Assembly: GCA_031411495.1 (NCBI GenBank)
Contig: JANOBD010000127.1
Coordinates: 75,444 to 139,443, forward strand
Direction of reading: 5' to 3'
Source of the DNA: JANOBD01 sp031411495
GTDB taxonomy: Bacteria; Planctomycetota; Phycisphaerae; Tepidisphaerales; Tepidisphaeraceae
DNA: 64,000 nt
Within the stretch, counting starts at the first letter, position 1; each line of letters begins with the position of its first letter. Position numbers and translations under genes: made by a program. The notes beneath the pieces were generated by a model. That model saw nothing but the letters and a program-made list of their open reading frames with translations. It did no database searches and was not told where the DNA came from. This document shows positions 43,819 to 53,544 of the stretch, one piece after another.

Positions 43819-43959
43819 ACAGAACTCCCAAAAAGTGAATCGAATGGATGCGACCAGAGGACGATAGCCGGGCCGGCGGCCGGAAGTCGAGCGGCACCGG
43901 ATGTTGCGGCATCGGATTTCAATTGTGAGTCCCGTCTCCCCGGGATATGACCGCCTGCC

Positions 43960-45279
43960 ATGGAGCAGAAGTCGCCGGCCATACAGACGTTGTCCGACTC
44001 GTCGATCCTCACGCCGCAACGCCTGCCGATCGGTCGGCTGACGTTTTACTTCGGGCTCGTCTACTTTCTGCAGGGTGTGTGCCAGTACACCGCGCTGATC
44101 AACCAGCCGGTGATCGCCTACCTCCGCGACACCCTCGGCTTTGACGGCGCGCAGACGACCGCGTTCCGGTTCTGGCTGGGCGTGCCTTGGACGATCAAGC
44201 CGATCTACGGCCTGCTGAGCGACTTCATTCCACTGCTCGGATATCGACGGCGTTCGTACCTGTTGCTCTCCAACCTCGCCGCCGCGGTGGGCTTCATGTG
44301 GATGAGCGGCATTTCAGATGCCAAGGCGCTGATGATCGCAGGAATCGCCGTCGGTGTGAGCGTGGCCGCGGCGGATGTGATCGTCGATGCGCTCATGGTC
44401 GAGTACGGCAAAGCGAGTGGAAAGGTAACCCGCTTCCAGGGAGTTCAATGGGCATGCCTTTACACGGCCGCGCTCCTGAGCGGCGTGTTGTCTTCGTACC
44501 TGCTCGAGTGGTATACGCCGCTGCTCGCCCTGCAGCGGGCGGCGCTGGTCTGTGCGATCATGCCCGCAGTGGTTTTCTGCATCACGTGGTGGTCCGTGCC
44601 GGAGAAGAAGGCCCGGCTCGACACCGCGGGGCTCGCCGAGAGCGGATTAGGGCTGCTGGCGGCATTGAAGTCGGTGCATCTGTGGATCGTCCTGGTGCTG
44701 ATCGCCTTGCTCGCCTTCAACCCCGGCATGTGGACGCCGGCCAACTACTACTTCACGCAGGTGAAGGGGCTGAGCGATTCCGAATACGCGTTTGCCGACA
44801 TCTTCTTCAGCGGCGGCGCGATCCTGGCGGCGGTGGCGTTCATCGTGCTGCCGACCAAACGGCTCTCGACGCGCGTGCTGCAGACCGTCGGTATCCTCCT
44901 CGCCGCCGCCTCGATGACGCCGTACTTCTTCATCGAGACCAAGGGCCAGCTTTACATCGGCAACATCGTCTGGGGTTTTGGATACCAGGTCGGAAGCCTG
45001 GCGACGCTGAGCCTCGCGGCCCAGGTCTGTCCGAAGCGGGCCGAGGGGTTCGTCTTCGCCGCACTGCTTTCGGTGTCGAATCTGTCGACCAACTTCGGCG
45101 AGTATTTCGGCGGCCAGTGGTATGAAGGCTTCGCAGCCCACCGGCTCTGGATCTTGCTGGCCATTTCAACGGGTATCACGCTCGCCGGTTTGCCGATCGT
45201 GATGATCCTCCCGCGAAAACTCAAAGCGGCGGGAGAGGAAGAGGAGGGTCGAGAGGTCGAAGTACGCGGGTCGACGTGA
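43960..45279 (+). CDS. MFS transporter of the folate/biopterin (BT1) type
   Basis: The 439-residue protein has twelve hydrophobic spans. The early block WTIKPIYGLLSDFIPLLGYR is the hallmark of BT1 folate-biopterin transporters, and NYYFTQVKGLSDSEYAF is a second family block. Known members carry folates or pterins, but bacterial BT1-like proteins have mostly no tested substrate. The C-terminal tail is a short acidic then basic cytoplasmic stretch. The 141 bases to the divergent thioredoxin-like gene must hold both promoters. Confidence 0.8.
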   Translation: MEQKSPAIQTLSDSSILTPQRLPIGRLTFYFGLVYFLQGVCQYTALINQPVIAYLRDTLGFDGAQTTAFRFWLGVPWTIKPIYGLLSDFIPLLGYRRRSYLLLSNLAAAVGFMWMSGISDAKALMIAGIAVGVSVAAADVIVDALMVEYGKASGKVTRFQGVQWACLYTAALLSGVLSSYLLEWYTPLLALQRAALVCAIMPAVVFCITWWSVPEKKARLDTAGLAESGLGLLAALKSVHLWIVLVLIALLAFNPGMWTPANYYFTQVKGLSDSEYAFADIFFSGGAILAAVAFIVLPTKRLSTRVLQTVGILLAAASMTPYFFIETKGQLYIGNIVWGFGYQVGSLATLSLAAQVCPKRAEGFVFAALLSVSNLSTNFGEYFGGQWYEGFAAHRLWILLAISTGITLAGLPIVMILPRKLKAAGEEEEGREVEVRGST

Positions 45280-45430
45280 ATTCCAGCCGGAATCTGCAAA
45301 TGCTCCGCGATTCTTTGACGCAGCCGCGACATTGCCTGGCTAGAGCCTCTCGCTATCCTCAATAGTCCGGTCTGGCGGTCAGGCCGCGTCCGAGTCGTCC
45401 GTTCCCCTCCGAATCGCAGGTAGTCACGTC

Positions 45431-46417
45431 ATGAAGAAGCCCATCAAAGTCGCCGTCACGGGTCCCGCAGGTCAGATCGGTTATGCGCTGCTCTTCCGCA
45501 TCGCCAGCGGCGCGATGTTCGGCCCGGATCAGCCGGTCATCCTCCAGCTTTTAGAAGTACCGGTCGAAAAGGTGATGGCCGCCCTCAACGGCGTGGCGAT
45601 GGAGCTGGACGACTGCGCGTTCCCACTCCTGCAGGGCATCGTCCAGACGAGCAAGCCGGAAGAAGGGTTCGGCGACGCCAACTGGTGTCTGCTCGTCGGC
45701 GCCAAGCCGCGCGGCCCGGGCATGGAGCGCGCCGACCTGCTCAAGGACAACGGCAAGATCTTCATCGAGCAGGGCACGATCATCGACCGCGTCGCGGCAG
45801 CGGATTGCCGCGTGGCCGTCGTCGGCAACCCCGCGAACACCAACTGCATGATCGCCGCGAGCATGGCCAAGCGCCTGCCGGCGGATCGCTTCACGGCGAT
45901 GGTTCGCCTGGATCAGAACCGTGCCGCGACGCAACTCGCAAAGAAAGCCGGCGTGCCGGTGAAGGACGTTTCCGACGTCTTCATCTTCGGCAACCACTCA
46001 CCCACGATGTTCAGCGCGTTCCACCTCGCCAAGATCAACGGCAAGCCGGTGCCGCAGGTGATCGGCCATCACGAATGGCTCAAAGGCGAGATGCAGGAGA
46101 CGGTGGGCAAGCGCGGTGCGGCGATCATCGCGGCCCGTGGCGCGAGCAGCGCGGCCAGCGCCGCCAACGCGCTGGTCGATCACGTGCGCGATCTCATGAC
46201 GCCAGGTAAAGTCTCCAGCGTCGCGGTGAAGAGCAACGGCCTTTACGGCTTCGACCCGAACATCTGGGCGGGCATGCCGGTGAAGACGACGACGCCCGGC
46301 AGCTACGAGGTCATCAAAGACCTGCCGATGGACGATTTCGCGAAGCAGAAGATCGCGGTCACGAACAAGGAACTGGTGGAAGAACGAGAAGCGGTGAAGG
46401 GGATGCTGCCGAAGTAA
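45431..46417 (+). CDS. mdh: malate dehydrogenase
   Basis: The 328-residue enzyme oxidises malate to oxaloacetate with NAD(P) in the TCA cycle. The nucleotide loop is VTGPAGQIGYALLFRIASG. Substrate arginines lie in KPRGPGMERADLL and MVRLDQNRAA, and the catalytic histidine in IFGNHSPTMF. The sequence style (QPVILQLLEVP, MELDDCAFPLLQGI) is that of the Thermus/plant-type MDH group, not the shorter LDH-like group. It stands alone with a clear terminator and starts after a leader ending GGTAGTCACGTC, without a strong ribosome binding site. Confidence 0.95.
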   Translation: MKKPIKVAVTGPAGQIGYALLFRIASGAMFGPDQPVILQLLEVPVEKVMAALNGVAMELDDCAFPLLQGIVQTSKPEEGFGDANWCLLVGAKPRGPGMERADLLKDNGKIFIEQGTIIDRVAAADCRVAVVGNPANTNCMIAASMAKRLPADRFTAMVRLDQNRAATQLAKKAGVPVKDVSDVFIFGNHSPTMFSAFHLAKINGKPVPQVIGHHEWLKGEMQETVGKRGAAIIAARGASSAASAANALVDHVRDLMTPGKVSSVAVKSNGLYGFDPNIWAGMPVKTTTPGSYEVIKDLPMDDFAKQKIAVTNKELVEEREAVKGMLPK

Positions 46418-46446
46418 TTCAGAAGGCAATTCAGCTCAAAATGTAG

Positions 46447-46476
46447 CCGGCGAGCCTGCTCGCCGGTTTTTCTTTT
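46447..46476 (+). terminator. Rho-independent terminator after mdh
   Basis: CCGGCGAG (46447-46454) pairs with CTCGCCGG (46459-46466) over a four-base loop, followed by TTTTTCTTTT. Confidence 0.9.
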
Positions 46477-46585
46477 GGCTTCAAAATCGATTGGGAGCAC
46501 TCAAAAAGATCATCAGGTGCATGTGACAAATGGCCCGCAGGCTCCAAGACCCTAGAGTGGTGGGTCTACTCCTGGAGGAGCCCTG

Positions 46586-48631
46586 ATGCGTCTCGCGAAA
46601 TCCGCTGTCCTGATCTCGATGCTTGCCATGTCACACACACTCACCGCCAGCGTCGAAGTCGTGGATCGGCCCCCGACTGATGCGGGCCACTCACCTTACC
46701 TGGCCAACCGTCCGCCCCTTGCTCCCGGCGCGCTCATCAAACTGCCGGTGGCGTCGTTCAAGCCGAGCGGGTGGCTGAAGGTCGCGCTCGAGCGCCAGCG
46801 CGACGGTCTCACCGGCCATCTCGGCGAGATCAGCAAGTGGCTCACGAAGAAGGACAACGCCTGGCTCAACAAGACCGGCCACGGCGAGTTCGGCTGGGAA
46901 GAAGTGCCGTACTGGCTGCGCGGCTACTCGCGCATCGCCTACACGCTGAACGATCCGCACATGCTCGAGGAATCCAGGACCTGGATCGAAGCCACGCTGA
47001 ACAGCCAGCGCGAGAGCGGCGACTTCGGCCCGATCATCGAGCGCAACGGCAAGCGCGACCTGTGGGCCCAGATGCTCATGCTGCAGATCCTCCAGGCGTT
47101 CTACGAGAAGACCAACGACCCGCGCGTGTTGCCGTTCATGACTCACTACTTCCGGTGGCAACTCACGATCCCCGACAATCGCTTCCTTGAGGACTACTGG
47201 GAAAATTCCCGCGGCGGCGACAATCTCGTGAGCGTCTACTGGCTCTACAACCGCACCGGCGACGACTTCCTGCTCGATCTGGCCGCCAAGATCGACCGCA
47301 ACACCGCCGACTGGCGACAGAAGAACGATCTCCCGAACTGGCACGTGGTGAACATCGCCGAGTGCTTCCGCGCGCCCGCGACGTTCTATCTCCAGAGCAA
47401 ACGCAAGGCCGATCTCGACGCGAGCTACAACAATCAAAGAATCGCCCGCGAGAAGTACGGCCAGGTGCCCGGCGGGATGTTCGGCGCGGATGAGAACGCG
47501 CGCGAGGGCCACAGCGATCCACACCAGGCGGCCGAGACCTGCAGCTTCGTCGAGCAGATCTGGTCGAACCTGATCATGAGCGAGATCACCGGCGACCCGG
47601 CGTGGGCGGCGAATACTGAAGACGTCGCCTATAACACGCTGCCGGCGGCGTTCACGCCGGATTACCGCGCGCTGCGATATCTCACCGCGCCCAACCAGGT
47701 GGTGAGCGACGCGAAGAACCACGCGCCCGGCGTCGCGAATGACGGGCCGTTCATGCTGATGAATCCGTTCAGCAGCCGCTGCTGCCAGCACAATCACACC
47801 AGCGGCTGGATGAACTTTGCCGAGACGGCCTGGATGGCCACACCCGATGCGGGTCTCGCGGCCGTGCTTTACGCGCCCGGGGAAGTCACGGCAAAGGTCG
47901 GCGCGCACGACGGATCGGTGACAATCGTGACGGAAACGAAGTATCCGTTCGACGACACGATCCGGTTCAACGTGAAGAGCGATGCGGCCGGCGCCGCGTT
48001 CCCGATCTATCTTCGTATTCCCGACTGGGCCGAGGGCGCGAGCGTGTCGATCAACGGCAAGCGGCAGGGCGATCCGCTCAAGACCGGTGCGTACGCGAAG
48101 CTCTCGGGCAACTGGAAGAGCGGCGACACGATCGACTTGAAGCTGCCGATGAAAATCACGATCCGCACGTGGGAGAAGAACAGGAACAGCGTAAGCATCA
48201 ACCACGGACCGCTCACCTACTCGCTCAAGATCGACGAAACGTACAACGTCGTCGAGGGAACGAAGACCGCGATGGGCGATTCGGGCTGGCAGAAGGGTGT
48301 CGACCAGAGCAAGTGGCCCACGCGCGAGATCCTGCCGGCCTCGCCGTGGAACTACGGGCTCATCCTCGATCGGGCGCACCCGGAGAAGTCGGTCGAGGTC
48401 GTGAAGAAGAACTGGCCGAGCGATGACTATCCGTTCACCAATGCGGATGCGCCGATCGAGCTCAAGGTGAAGGGGAAGGCGATTCCGAGCTGGACGCTGG
48501 ACGAGCACGGGCTGTGCGGCGCGGTCCCGCAGAGCCCGGTAAGATCGGATCAGCCGACTGTCGACCTGACGCTGGTGCCGATGGGCGGGGCGCGGCTGCG
48601 CGTGTCGGCGTTTCCGACGGTCGCGGAGTGA
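46586..48631 (+). CDS. GH127-like beta-L-arabinofuranosidase (DUF1680 family)
   Basis: The 681-residue protein has a signal peptide ending near LTAS and GGAGGAG before the start. The alpha/alpha barrel residues of GH127/GH146 are visible: the zinc ligands Glu and Cys in QAAETCSFVEQIW and the cysteine pair in SSRCCQHNHTSGW, where the first Cys acts as nucleophile in the known enzymes. DYRALRYLTAPNQV is another family block. Two beta domains follow. It should remove beta-L-arabinose from glycans outside the cytoplasm. With the GH43 gene it points to arabinose-containing plant polymers as food. Confidence 0.88.
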   Translation: MRLAKSAVLISMLAMSHTLTASVEVVDRPPTDAGHSPYLANRPPLAPGALIKLPVASFKPSGWLKVALERQRDGLTGHLGEISKWLTKKDNAWLNKTGHGEFGWEEVPYWLRGYSRIAYTLNDPHMLEESRTWIEATLNSQRESGDFGPIIERNGKRDLWAQMLMLQILQAFYEKTNDPRVLPFMTHYFRWQLTIPDNRFLEDYWENSRGGDNLVSVYWLYNRTGDDFLLDLAAKIDRNTADWRQKNDLPNWHVVNIAECFRAPATFYLQSKRKADLDASYNNQRIAREKYGQVPGGMFGADENAREGHSDPHQAAETCSFVEQIWSNLIMSEITGDPAWAANTEDVAYNTLPAAFTPDYRALRYLTAPNQVVSDAKNHAPGVANDGPFMLMNPFSSRCCQHNHTSGWMNFAETAWMATPDAGLAAVLYAPGEVTAKVGAHDGSVTIVTETKYPFDDTIRFNVKSDAAGAAFPIYLRIPDWAEGASVSINGKRQGDPLKTGAYAKLSGNWKSGDTIDLKLPMKITIRTWEKNRNSVSINHGPLTYSLKIDETYNVVEGTKTAMGDSGWQKGVDQSKWPTREILPASPWNYGLILDRAHPEKSVEVVKKNWPSDDYPFTNADAPIELKVKGKAIPSWTLDEHGLCGAVPQSPVRSDQPTVDLTLVPMGGARLRVSAFPTVAE

Positions 48632-48684
48632 TCGCGGTCAAATCAGGATGCGAAGACGGTGATACTCGATTAGGATCGCCGGAC

Positions 48685-49386
48685 ATGGGCGGGCACGTCG
48701 AGGTTTCCAATCTTCGCATTTCGGCGAGGCGCGGGCGAATGCTTCGCGGATTCACCCTTGTCGAACTCCTCGTCGTCATCGGCATCATCGCGATCCTGAT
48801 CGCAGTGCTGCTCCCTTCGCTGGCTCGTGCGCGCGATCAGGCTAAGCAGGTCGCTTGCGCCTCCAACCTTCGCCAGATCGGCCAGGCGATGCTGATCTAT
48901 TCACAGGACCACGGCGGGCAACTCTTCCCGATCGATGCGGGCGGGCCGTTGGCGATGGCGCCGGAAGATCAGGTCTGGTACGTGTATGTCCTGAAGGTCA
49001 GACCGCCGCCGCGGCCGGAGCTGCTCGACTTCTACAACTGGGCGCCCAAGGTCCTGCTCTGCCCGCGCGGCGATGAGCCGGCGAACGCCAGCTCGTACGT
49101 GCTCAACGATCACATGAACGAGCGCGGCATGAAGTTCTCCTCGCGCCCGCCCGGCGGGCTCACCGCGTCGGATGTCGTCGTCGCCGGCGAGAAGAAGCCC
49201 GAGCAGGGCGACTACTACGTCCAGACCTTTCCCGACAACCACACCGATTACGAAGAAGTCGTCGATCCGTATCACCACGGCATCAAGCGCGGGAGCAACC
49301 TGCTCTTCATGGACTTTCACGTCGGCGTGACGCCGCCGACGAGGACGTTGCCCGGCGCAGGCGATCCGTGGGACTTTCCGCACTGA
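48685..49386 (+). CDS. prepilin-type N-terminal cleavage protein (pseudopilin-like)
   Basis: From the ATG at 48685 the product has 233 residues with a long basic leader (SNLRISARRGRMLRG) before the site GFTLVELLVVIGIIA; an ATG at 48739 giving a short leader is equally possible. The body has CASNLRQIGQAMLIYSQDH and, near the end, HHGIKRGSNLLFMDFHVG, the H-X9-DG-like processing-associated pattern with DF in place of DG. It lies 53 bases after the arabinofuranosidase gene, so co-expression is likely. Confidence 0.82.
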   Translation: MGGHVEVSNLRISARRGRMLRGFTLVELLVVIGIIAILIAVLLPSLARARDQAKQVACASNLRQIGQAMLIYSQDHGGQLFPIDAGGPLAMAPEDQVWYVYVLKVRPPPRPELLDFYNWAPKVLLCPRGDEPANASSYVLNDHMNERGMKFSSRPPGGLTASDVVVAGEKKPEQGDYYVQTFPDNHTDYEEVVDPYHHGIKRGSNLLFMDFHVGVTPPTRTLPGAGDPWDFPH

Positions 49387-49406
49387 GCTTCATCGCGTTC
49401 GCTTCA

Positions 49407-50720
49407 TCACTTCACGTTCTTCATCAGCACCTGATGGATCAGTGCCGGCTGCTCCTTCGGGTCGTCGAAGAACCACGCCGTGACGCGATCGTCGGCGAGG
49501 TGATCCTTCACCAGATTCACATACCACACGGCCGCGACGCTGTCGGAGTGTTTCATCAGCACGTATCCCTGGGTCTTGCTCTTGTCGACCTTGTACCAGG
49601 CCTTGTCGGCACTGCTCCATTCCCAGCGGGTATCGCGCTTCCAGCCGGCGCTGTTCATGCCGACTTTCAGCGGCTCGCCGCCGGTGCCTTCGGCGGCCCA
49701 CTTGGCCTTGATGATCTGGATCAGCTCGTCCTTGTCGGCGGCGCTATACCGCTCGTCCGGGACGCGATTGGCCTCGAGGATGTTCGCTTCGAGTGACTTG
49801 CCCGTCTCGGCAATCTTCACCTGGGTCGCTTCGTAATCCGCAAGCGCTGCTTTGGACTCCGGCGAATCCGGGCGCAGCGCGGTAAGGACGTCGATGCGCG
49901 TCTTCGCCATCGCGAGGCGCTGCGTGATGCCGCCTTCCGGCCCGAAGTACGCCGGCGATTTGTTCGCCACCGCGGTCTGGGCCTGTTGGACGGCGAAGTC
50001 CAGTTCGTTCTTGATCGCCGGCGGAGACTCGCTCGCGTATTGATCGGCATGTTGCATGAACCGGCCGAACACGGCGTCGAAGTAGTTGAGCACATCTTTC
50101 ATCTGGCGCGCGCCATCGGTCGGCTGGTTGAGCAGGTCGGCGTACTTCTCGGCAATGCGGGCCCGCTCGGCCTTCACGTTCGGAAGCTGCTTCAGGATCT
50201 CGATTGCTTCATCCGGTCGGCTGTCAATGATTTGGGGATCGGCGTACATCTGGTTGATCTCTTTGAGCCGATCGAAGTCGGCCTTGTACTCCGCGCCGCC
50301 TTTATTCACCACGCCTATCAGCCCGGCCTTGATGTCAGCGAGCTTCTTGTTCGATGCTTCGAGGCGCTTCGAGACCGTGTTGAATCTTTCACGCTCCGAA
50401 TCCACGTCGGGATGTGCCGGCAGCGTGTCGAATCGCGTCTTGGCATTGGTCATGTACTGGCCAATGCGCTCGCTATTGGAAATCAGGTTGTCGACCTCGG
50501 TGATAGGCACCTTCGAATCGCCAACCTTCCAGTCCTTGGAGCGTTCCTCGATCTGTTCGAGGATGCCATCCGTCTGATCGAGGTAGTAGATCGCGTCTTT
50601 GAGTGCTTGCGCCTGCCGATAGTCGAGGCGTTTTTGCTGTGCGGAAACGGTCGTACAGAGTGTCACGGCAACGAGAAAACCGAAAAACGCCGCCTGGGTG
50701 GCCGAGAGACGAGACATCAT
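49407..50720 (-). CDS. exported helical protein of unknown function
   Basis: The start at 50720 follows GGAG and gives 437 residues with a signal peptide ending TTVSAQ. Residues of about 40-330 are almost wholly alpha-helical with heptad-like stretches (KRLEASNKKLADIKAGL, RARIAEKYADLLNQ). The last 110 residues look globular and mixed (AGWKRDTRWEWSSADKAW, KDHLADDRVTAWFFDDPKEQ). I recognise no family. Its divergent neighbour is a lipoprotein with a propeller domain. A coiled-coil surface or periplasmic role is plausible but unproven. Confidence 0.75.
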   Translation of the reverse strand: MMSRLSATQAAFFGFLVAVTLCTTVSAQQKRLDYRQAQALKDAIYYLDQTDGILEQIEERSKDWKVGDSKVPITEVDNLISNSERIGQYMTNAKTRFDTLPAHPDVDSERERFNTVSKRLEASNKKLADIKAGLIGVVNKGGAEYKADFDRLKEINQMYADPQIIDSRPDEAIEILKQLPNVKAERARIAEKYADLLNQPTDGARQMKDVLNYFDAVFGRFMQHADQYASESPPAIKNELDFAVQQAQTAVANKSPAYFGPEGGITQRLAMAKTRIDVLTALRPDSPESKAALADYEATQVKIAETGKSLEANILEANRVPDERYSAADKDELIQIIKAKWAAEGTGGEPLKVGMNSAGWKRDTRWEWSSADKAWYKVDKSKTQGYVLMKHSDSVAAVWYVNLVKDHLADDRVTAWFFDDPKEQPALIHQVLMKNVK

Positions 50721-50886
50721 AAAAACTCCAGATTCCCCAACACCGAACCCATGGCAGCGCTCCAAACGTCAAAGAGCGTCTCCCGCGACGGGCCTTCGCC
50801 AGTGTCGCAAAGAGTCGCATGAAAGAAAGTCCATCTGCACTGGGGGCCGTATCCTTCGCGGTGGATTTGGGTAAACTCTTCGCCCG

Positions 50887-52467
50887 ATGAGACGGCAGCT
50901 TGCGATTGGCGTATTTCTGGCGGCCACGGCGCTGGTGACAGGCTGCAACAGTGGTCCGCTGATTCTCGCACCCGAGAAGCGGATTTCGATCGACCGCGCC
51001 ATCGTCGAGCGACCCGTCAATTTCGACCTCACCACCTACATTCCGAATCTGACGGCCCCCACGGCCATCGCCTTCGACACGGCCGAAGGCCAGCCGAACG
51101 GCCTGCTCATCATCGCCGAAGGCGGCCTGGACCGCGGCGAGCCGCACCTGTTCGGCTTCAGGCCCGACGGCACACGCTTTGAAATCTATCCCCGCTCCGC
51201 CAACCCGCTCCTTCGATTCGTCTCGCGAGATCTGCCGATCTTCGGCCCGATCGGCGGCATCGCCATCCGCGACGGCGAGGTCTATGTCGCCCATTGCGAC
51301 GCAGAAGGCCGCGGCATGATCAGCGCCTTCACCTACGACGGCCGCCGACGCACCGTCGTCAGCGATCTCCCCACGCAAGGCGAGAACTCGGTTACCGATC
51401 TGGCGTTTCATCCCACCAACAAGCGCCTATATTTCGGCATCGGCTCGGTGACCAACAGCGGCGTGGTCGGCATGGACAACTGGCAGCAGGGCTGGCCGCG
51501 CAAGAAGGAGAATGTCGCCGATGTCCCCGCCGTCGACCTGAAACTGCTCGGGTACCGGTTCGACACGCCCAACCCGTCCGGCGGGCTCCTCGGCGGTAAC
51601 GACATTGCCGTCACCGCGCCGTTCCAACCTTTCGGCACCAGCAAGCGCCTGCGCATTCCCCAATCGACCACCGGCAAACCCACCTCCGCGCTCTTTTCGA
51701 TCTCCTCGGGCGGCGGCGACCTGCGCGTCGAAGCGCACGGCATCCGCGAACCGCGCGGACTCGCTTTCAACGAGTTCGGCAACCTCTTCGTCACCAACCA
51801 GGGCATGGAGATGCGCGGCACGCGACCGGTGAAGGATGATCCCGATTCGGTCCTGCGCATCCCGCCCGGCGGCGGGACGTGGTTCGGCTGGCCCGACTAC
51901 TCGGCCGACCTTGTCCCCATCACCGATTCACGCTTCCAGCCGCCGGCGCAGATGATCATCCGCACCGGCTACCCCGAGGTGTCGTTCCTCATCGATCACC
52001 AGGGCTCTGGCCTGATCGCGCCGGACCGCGCCACGCTCGTCCGCGGCGCGTTCCCCAGCCTCAGCGGCGCGGCGAAGATGACGTTCGTCAACGACGAACA
52101 GGGATTCGAGAATCTCAACGGGAAGCTCATCGTCGCCCTCAGCGGCGATCGATATCCGTTCGCCACCAACGGCGAAAAGCTCAAGGGCCCCATCGGCTTC
52201 AAGGTCGTCGTCCTCGATCCGGACAAGAAGGACCACCGCGACTTCGTCTACAACACGTCGCAGATGCCGGCCAGCCAGTCGAGCCACAACAGGCTCGCGC
52301 TCGAGCGGCCGATCGACGTCAAGTTCGGCCCGGATGGCGCGCTCTACATCGTCGACATGGGGCAGGTCGAATACCGCGACGGCCGACCCAGCGCGAAAAA
52401 GGGCACCGGCAAGATCCTCAGGCTCGTGCCGCTCCCGACCGAACCGCCGCAAAACCGCAGCGAATAA
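50887..52467 (+). CDS. lipoprotein with sorbosone/glucose-dehydrogenase-like beta-propeller
   Basis: The 526-residue product has a lipobox (AATALVTGCNSG), so the mature protein is lipid-anchored at Cys20. The body shows six-bladed propeller repeats of the sorbosone dehydrogenase group (NSVTDLAFHPTNKRLYFGIG, GIREPRGLAFNEFGNLFVTN, PIDVKFGPDGALYIVDMGQ). Enzymes of this group oxidise sugars with PQQ, but many planctomycete homologues have no shown activity and no PQQ site can be proved here. It ends nine bases from the convergent HEAT-repeat lipoprotein gene. Confidence 0.82.
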   Translation: MRRQLAIGVFLAATALVTGCNSGPLILAPEKRISIDRAIVERPVNFDLTTYIPNLTAPTAIAFDTAEGQPNGLLIIAEGGLDRGEPHLFGFRPDGTRFEIYPRSANPLLRFVSRDLPIFGPIGGIAIRDGEVYVAHCDAEGRGMISAFTYDGRRRTVVSDLPTQGENSVTDLAFHPTNKRLYFGIGSVTNSGVVGMDNWQQGWPRKKENVADVPAVDLKLLGYRFDTPNPSGGLLGGNDIAVTAPFQPFGTSKRLRIPQSTTGKPTSALFSISSGGGDLRVEAHGIREPRGLAFNEFGNLFVTNQGMEMRGTRPVKDDPDSVLRIPPGGGTWFGWPDYSADLVPITDSRFQPPAQMIIRTGYPEVSFLIDHQGSGLIAPDRATLVRGAFPSLSGAAKMTFVNDEQGFENLNGKLIVALSGDRYPFATNGEKLKGPIGFKVVVLDPDKKDHRDFVYNTSQMPASQSSHNRLALERPIDVKFGPDGALYIVDMGQVEYRDGRPSAKKGTGKILRLVPLPTEPPQNRSE

Positions 52468-52476
52468 TCCCGACGT

Positions 52477-53505
52477 TTAAGGCCGATTGCGGTTGCCGAT
52501 CAGGCGCAGCGCCGTCGCCGCTGAGAGCCGGACTTCCTGCACCGGGTCGGCGAGCAGCTTCGCCAGCGCATCCTGCGCGTCCGGCCGGCCGATGTCGCCC
52601 AGCGCGAGGGCGGCGAGCGACCGGCGGCGCGGATCGCTGTCGGCGCATTTCCTGACCGCCAACCCGAACCCCGAATCGTCGCCGAGCATACCCAGTCCCC
52701 GCGCCGCGACGAGCTGCAGCTCGGCGTACTGCTGATTGTCGTGATCGTTAGCGAACTTCGCGAGGATGTACGGCTTCATGCGTTGGTCGCGCGGCCCGGC
52801 GAGTCCGAGGATGCTGAAAATCTGGTCATCCGGGAACTTGCTCAGCGACGCGGCCACCAGCATCTTCTGACCGTCCGGATCGCCCAGACGCCAAAGGGCT
52901 TCGGCCACCTGCAGGCGCACTTCCATCTCCGGATCTGAGATCATCGGCCGGAGCACGCGGACGGCGGTCGGTTCATTCATCCGGCCGAGCACGACCGCGA
53001 CGTTTCCTCGCACTTGGGGATCGGCATTGGTGCTCAGCGCCTCCAGATCCTTCGAAAGCGATTTGTCGCCGAGCTGGTGCAGGGCATAGCGCACGCCCGC
53101 GCGAACGCTCGGTTCCGCGTCATAGGCGGCTGCGACGAGCGGCTTGTAGACGCTCTTGAGCTTCAGGTCGCCGGCGCACATCGCGCCGGCGAAACGGACC
53201 AGCCAGTTCCGGTCGGCCAGGGCGCGCTGGACACGATCGGCGACGTTCGGGTCGTGCGTCTGACTCATCGCCTCGAGCGACTGCGCCTTGATCACCGGAT
53301 CGCTCGCGTTGAACGCGAGGGTGATCTCGTTCTGCGCCTGCTGCTGGACCGCCTCGTCGATCGGCACCGCCACCGGGGGAAGGTTGGGTGGAAGGGTGAC
53401 CTGCTTAAACACCTTCGCCTCGTTCAGCTTGCCCTGGGACTGCGAGGGTGAACAACCCGCGACGGCGACGAGGGCGGCGGTAGAGATCGTGAGTAGTAGC
53501 TTCAT
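52477..53505 (-). CDS. HEAT-repeat lipoprotein
   Basis: The 342-residue product has the lipobox ALVAVAGCSPSQ and is then almost entirely HEAT/PBS-type alpha repeats: ADRVQRALADRNWLVRFAGA, AAYDAEPSVRAGVRYALHQL, NADPQVRGNVAVVLGRM and DPVQEVRLSAATALRLIG are units. Such solenoids bind proteins. No enzyme domain is fused. A shared operon with the DUF4105 gene upstream (53545-54765, same strand, 39 bases apart) is likely. Confidence 0.85.
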   Translation of the reverse strand: MKLLLTISTAALVAVAGCSPSQSQGKLNEAKVFKQVTLPPNLPPVAVPIDEAVQQQAQNEITLAFNASDPVIKAQSLEAMSQTHDPNVADRVQRALADRNWLVRFAGAMCAGDLKLKSVYKPLVAAAYDAEPSVRAGVRYALHQLGDKSLSKDLEALSTNADPQVRGNVAVVLGRMNEPTAVRVLRPMISDPEMEVRLQVAEALWRLGDPDGQKMLVAASLSKFPDDQIFSILGLAGPRDQRMKPYILAKFANDHDNQQYAELQLVAARGLGMLGDDSGFGLAVRKCADSDPRRRSLAALALGDIGRPDAQDALAKLLADPVQEVRLSAATALRLIGNRNRP

Positions 53506-53544
53506 CAGAGAGTTCCTTTTCCGAACGAAACGTCCGGCAACCTG

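Noticed and set aside
46691..48508. 605-codon open frame on the minus strand
   Set aside because: Antisense to the GH127-like gene; no leader or domain.
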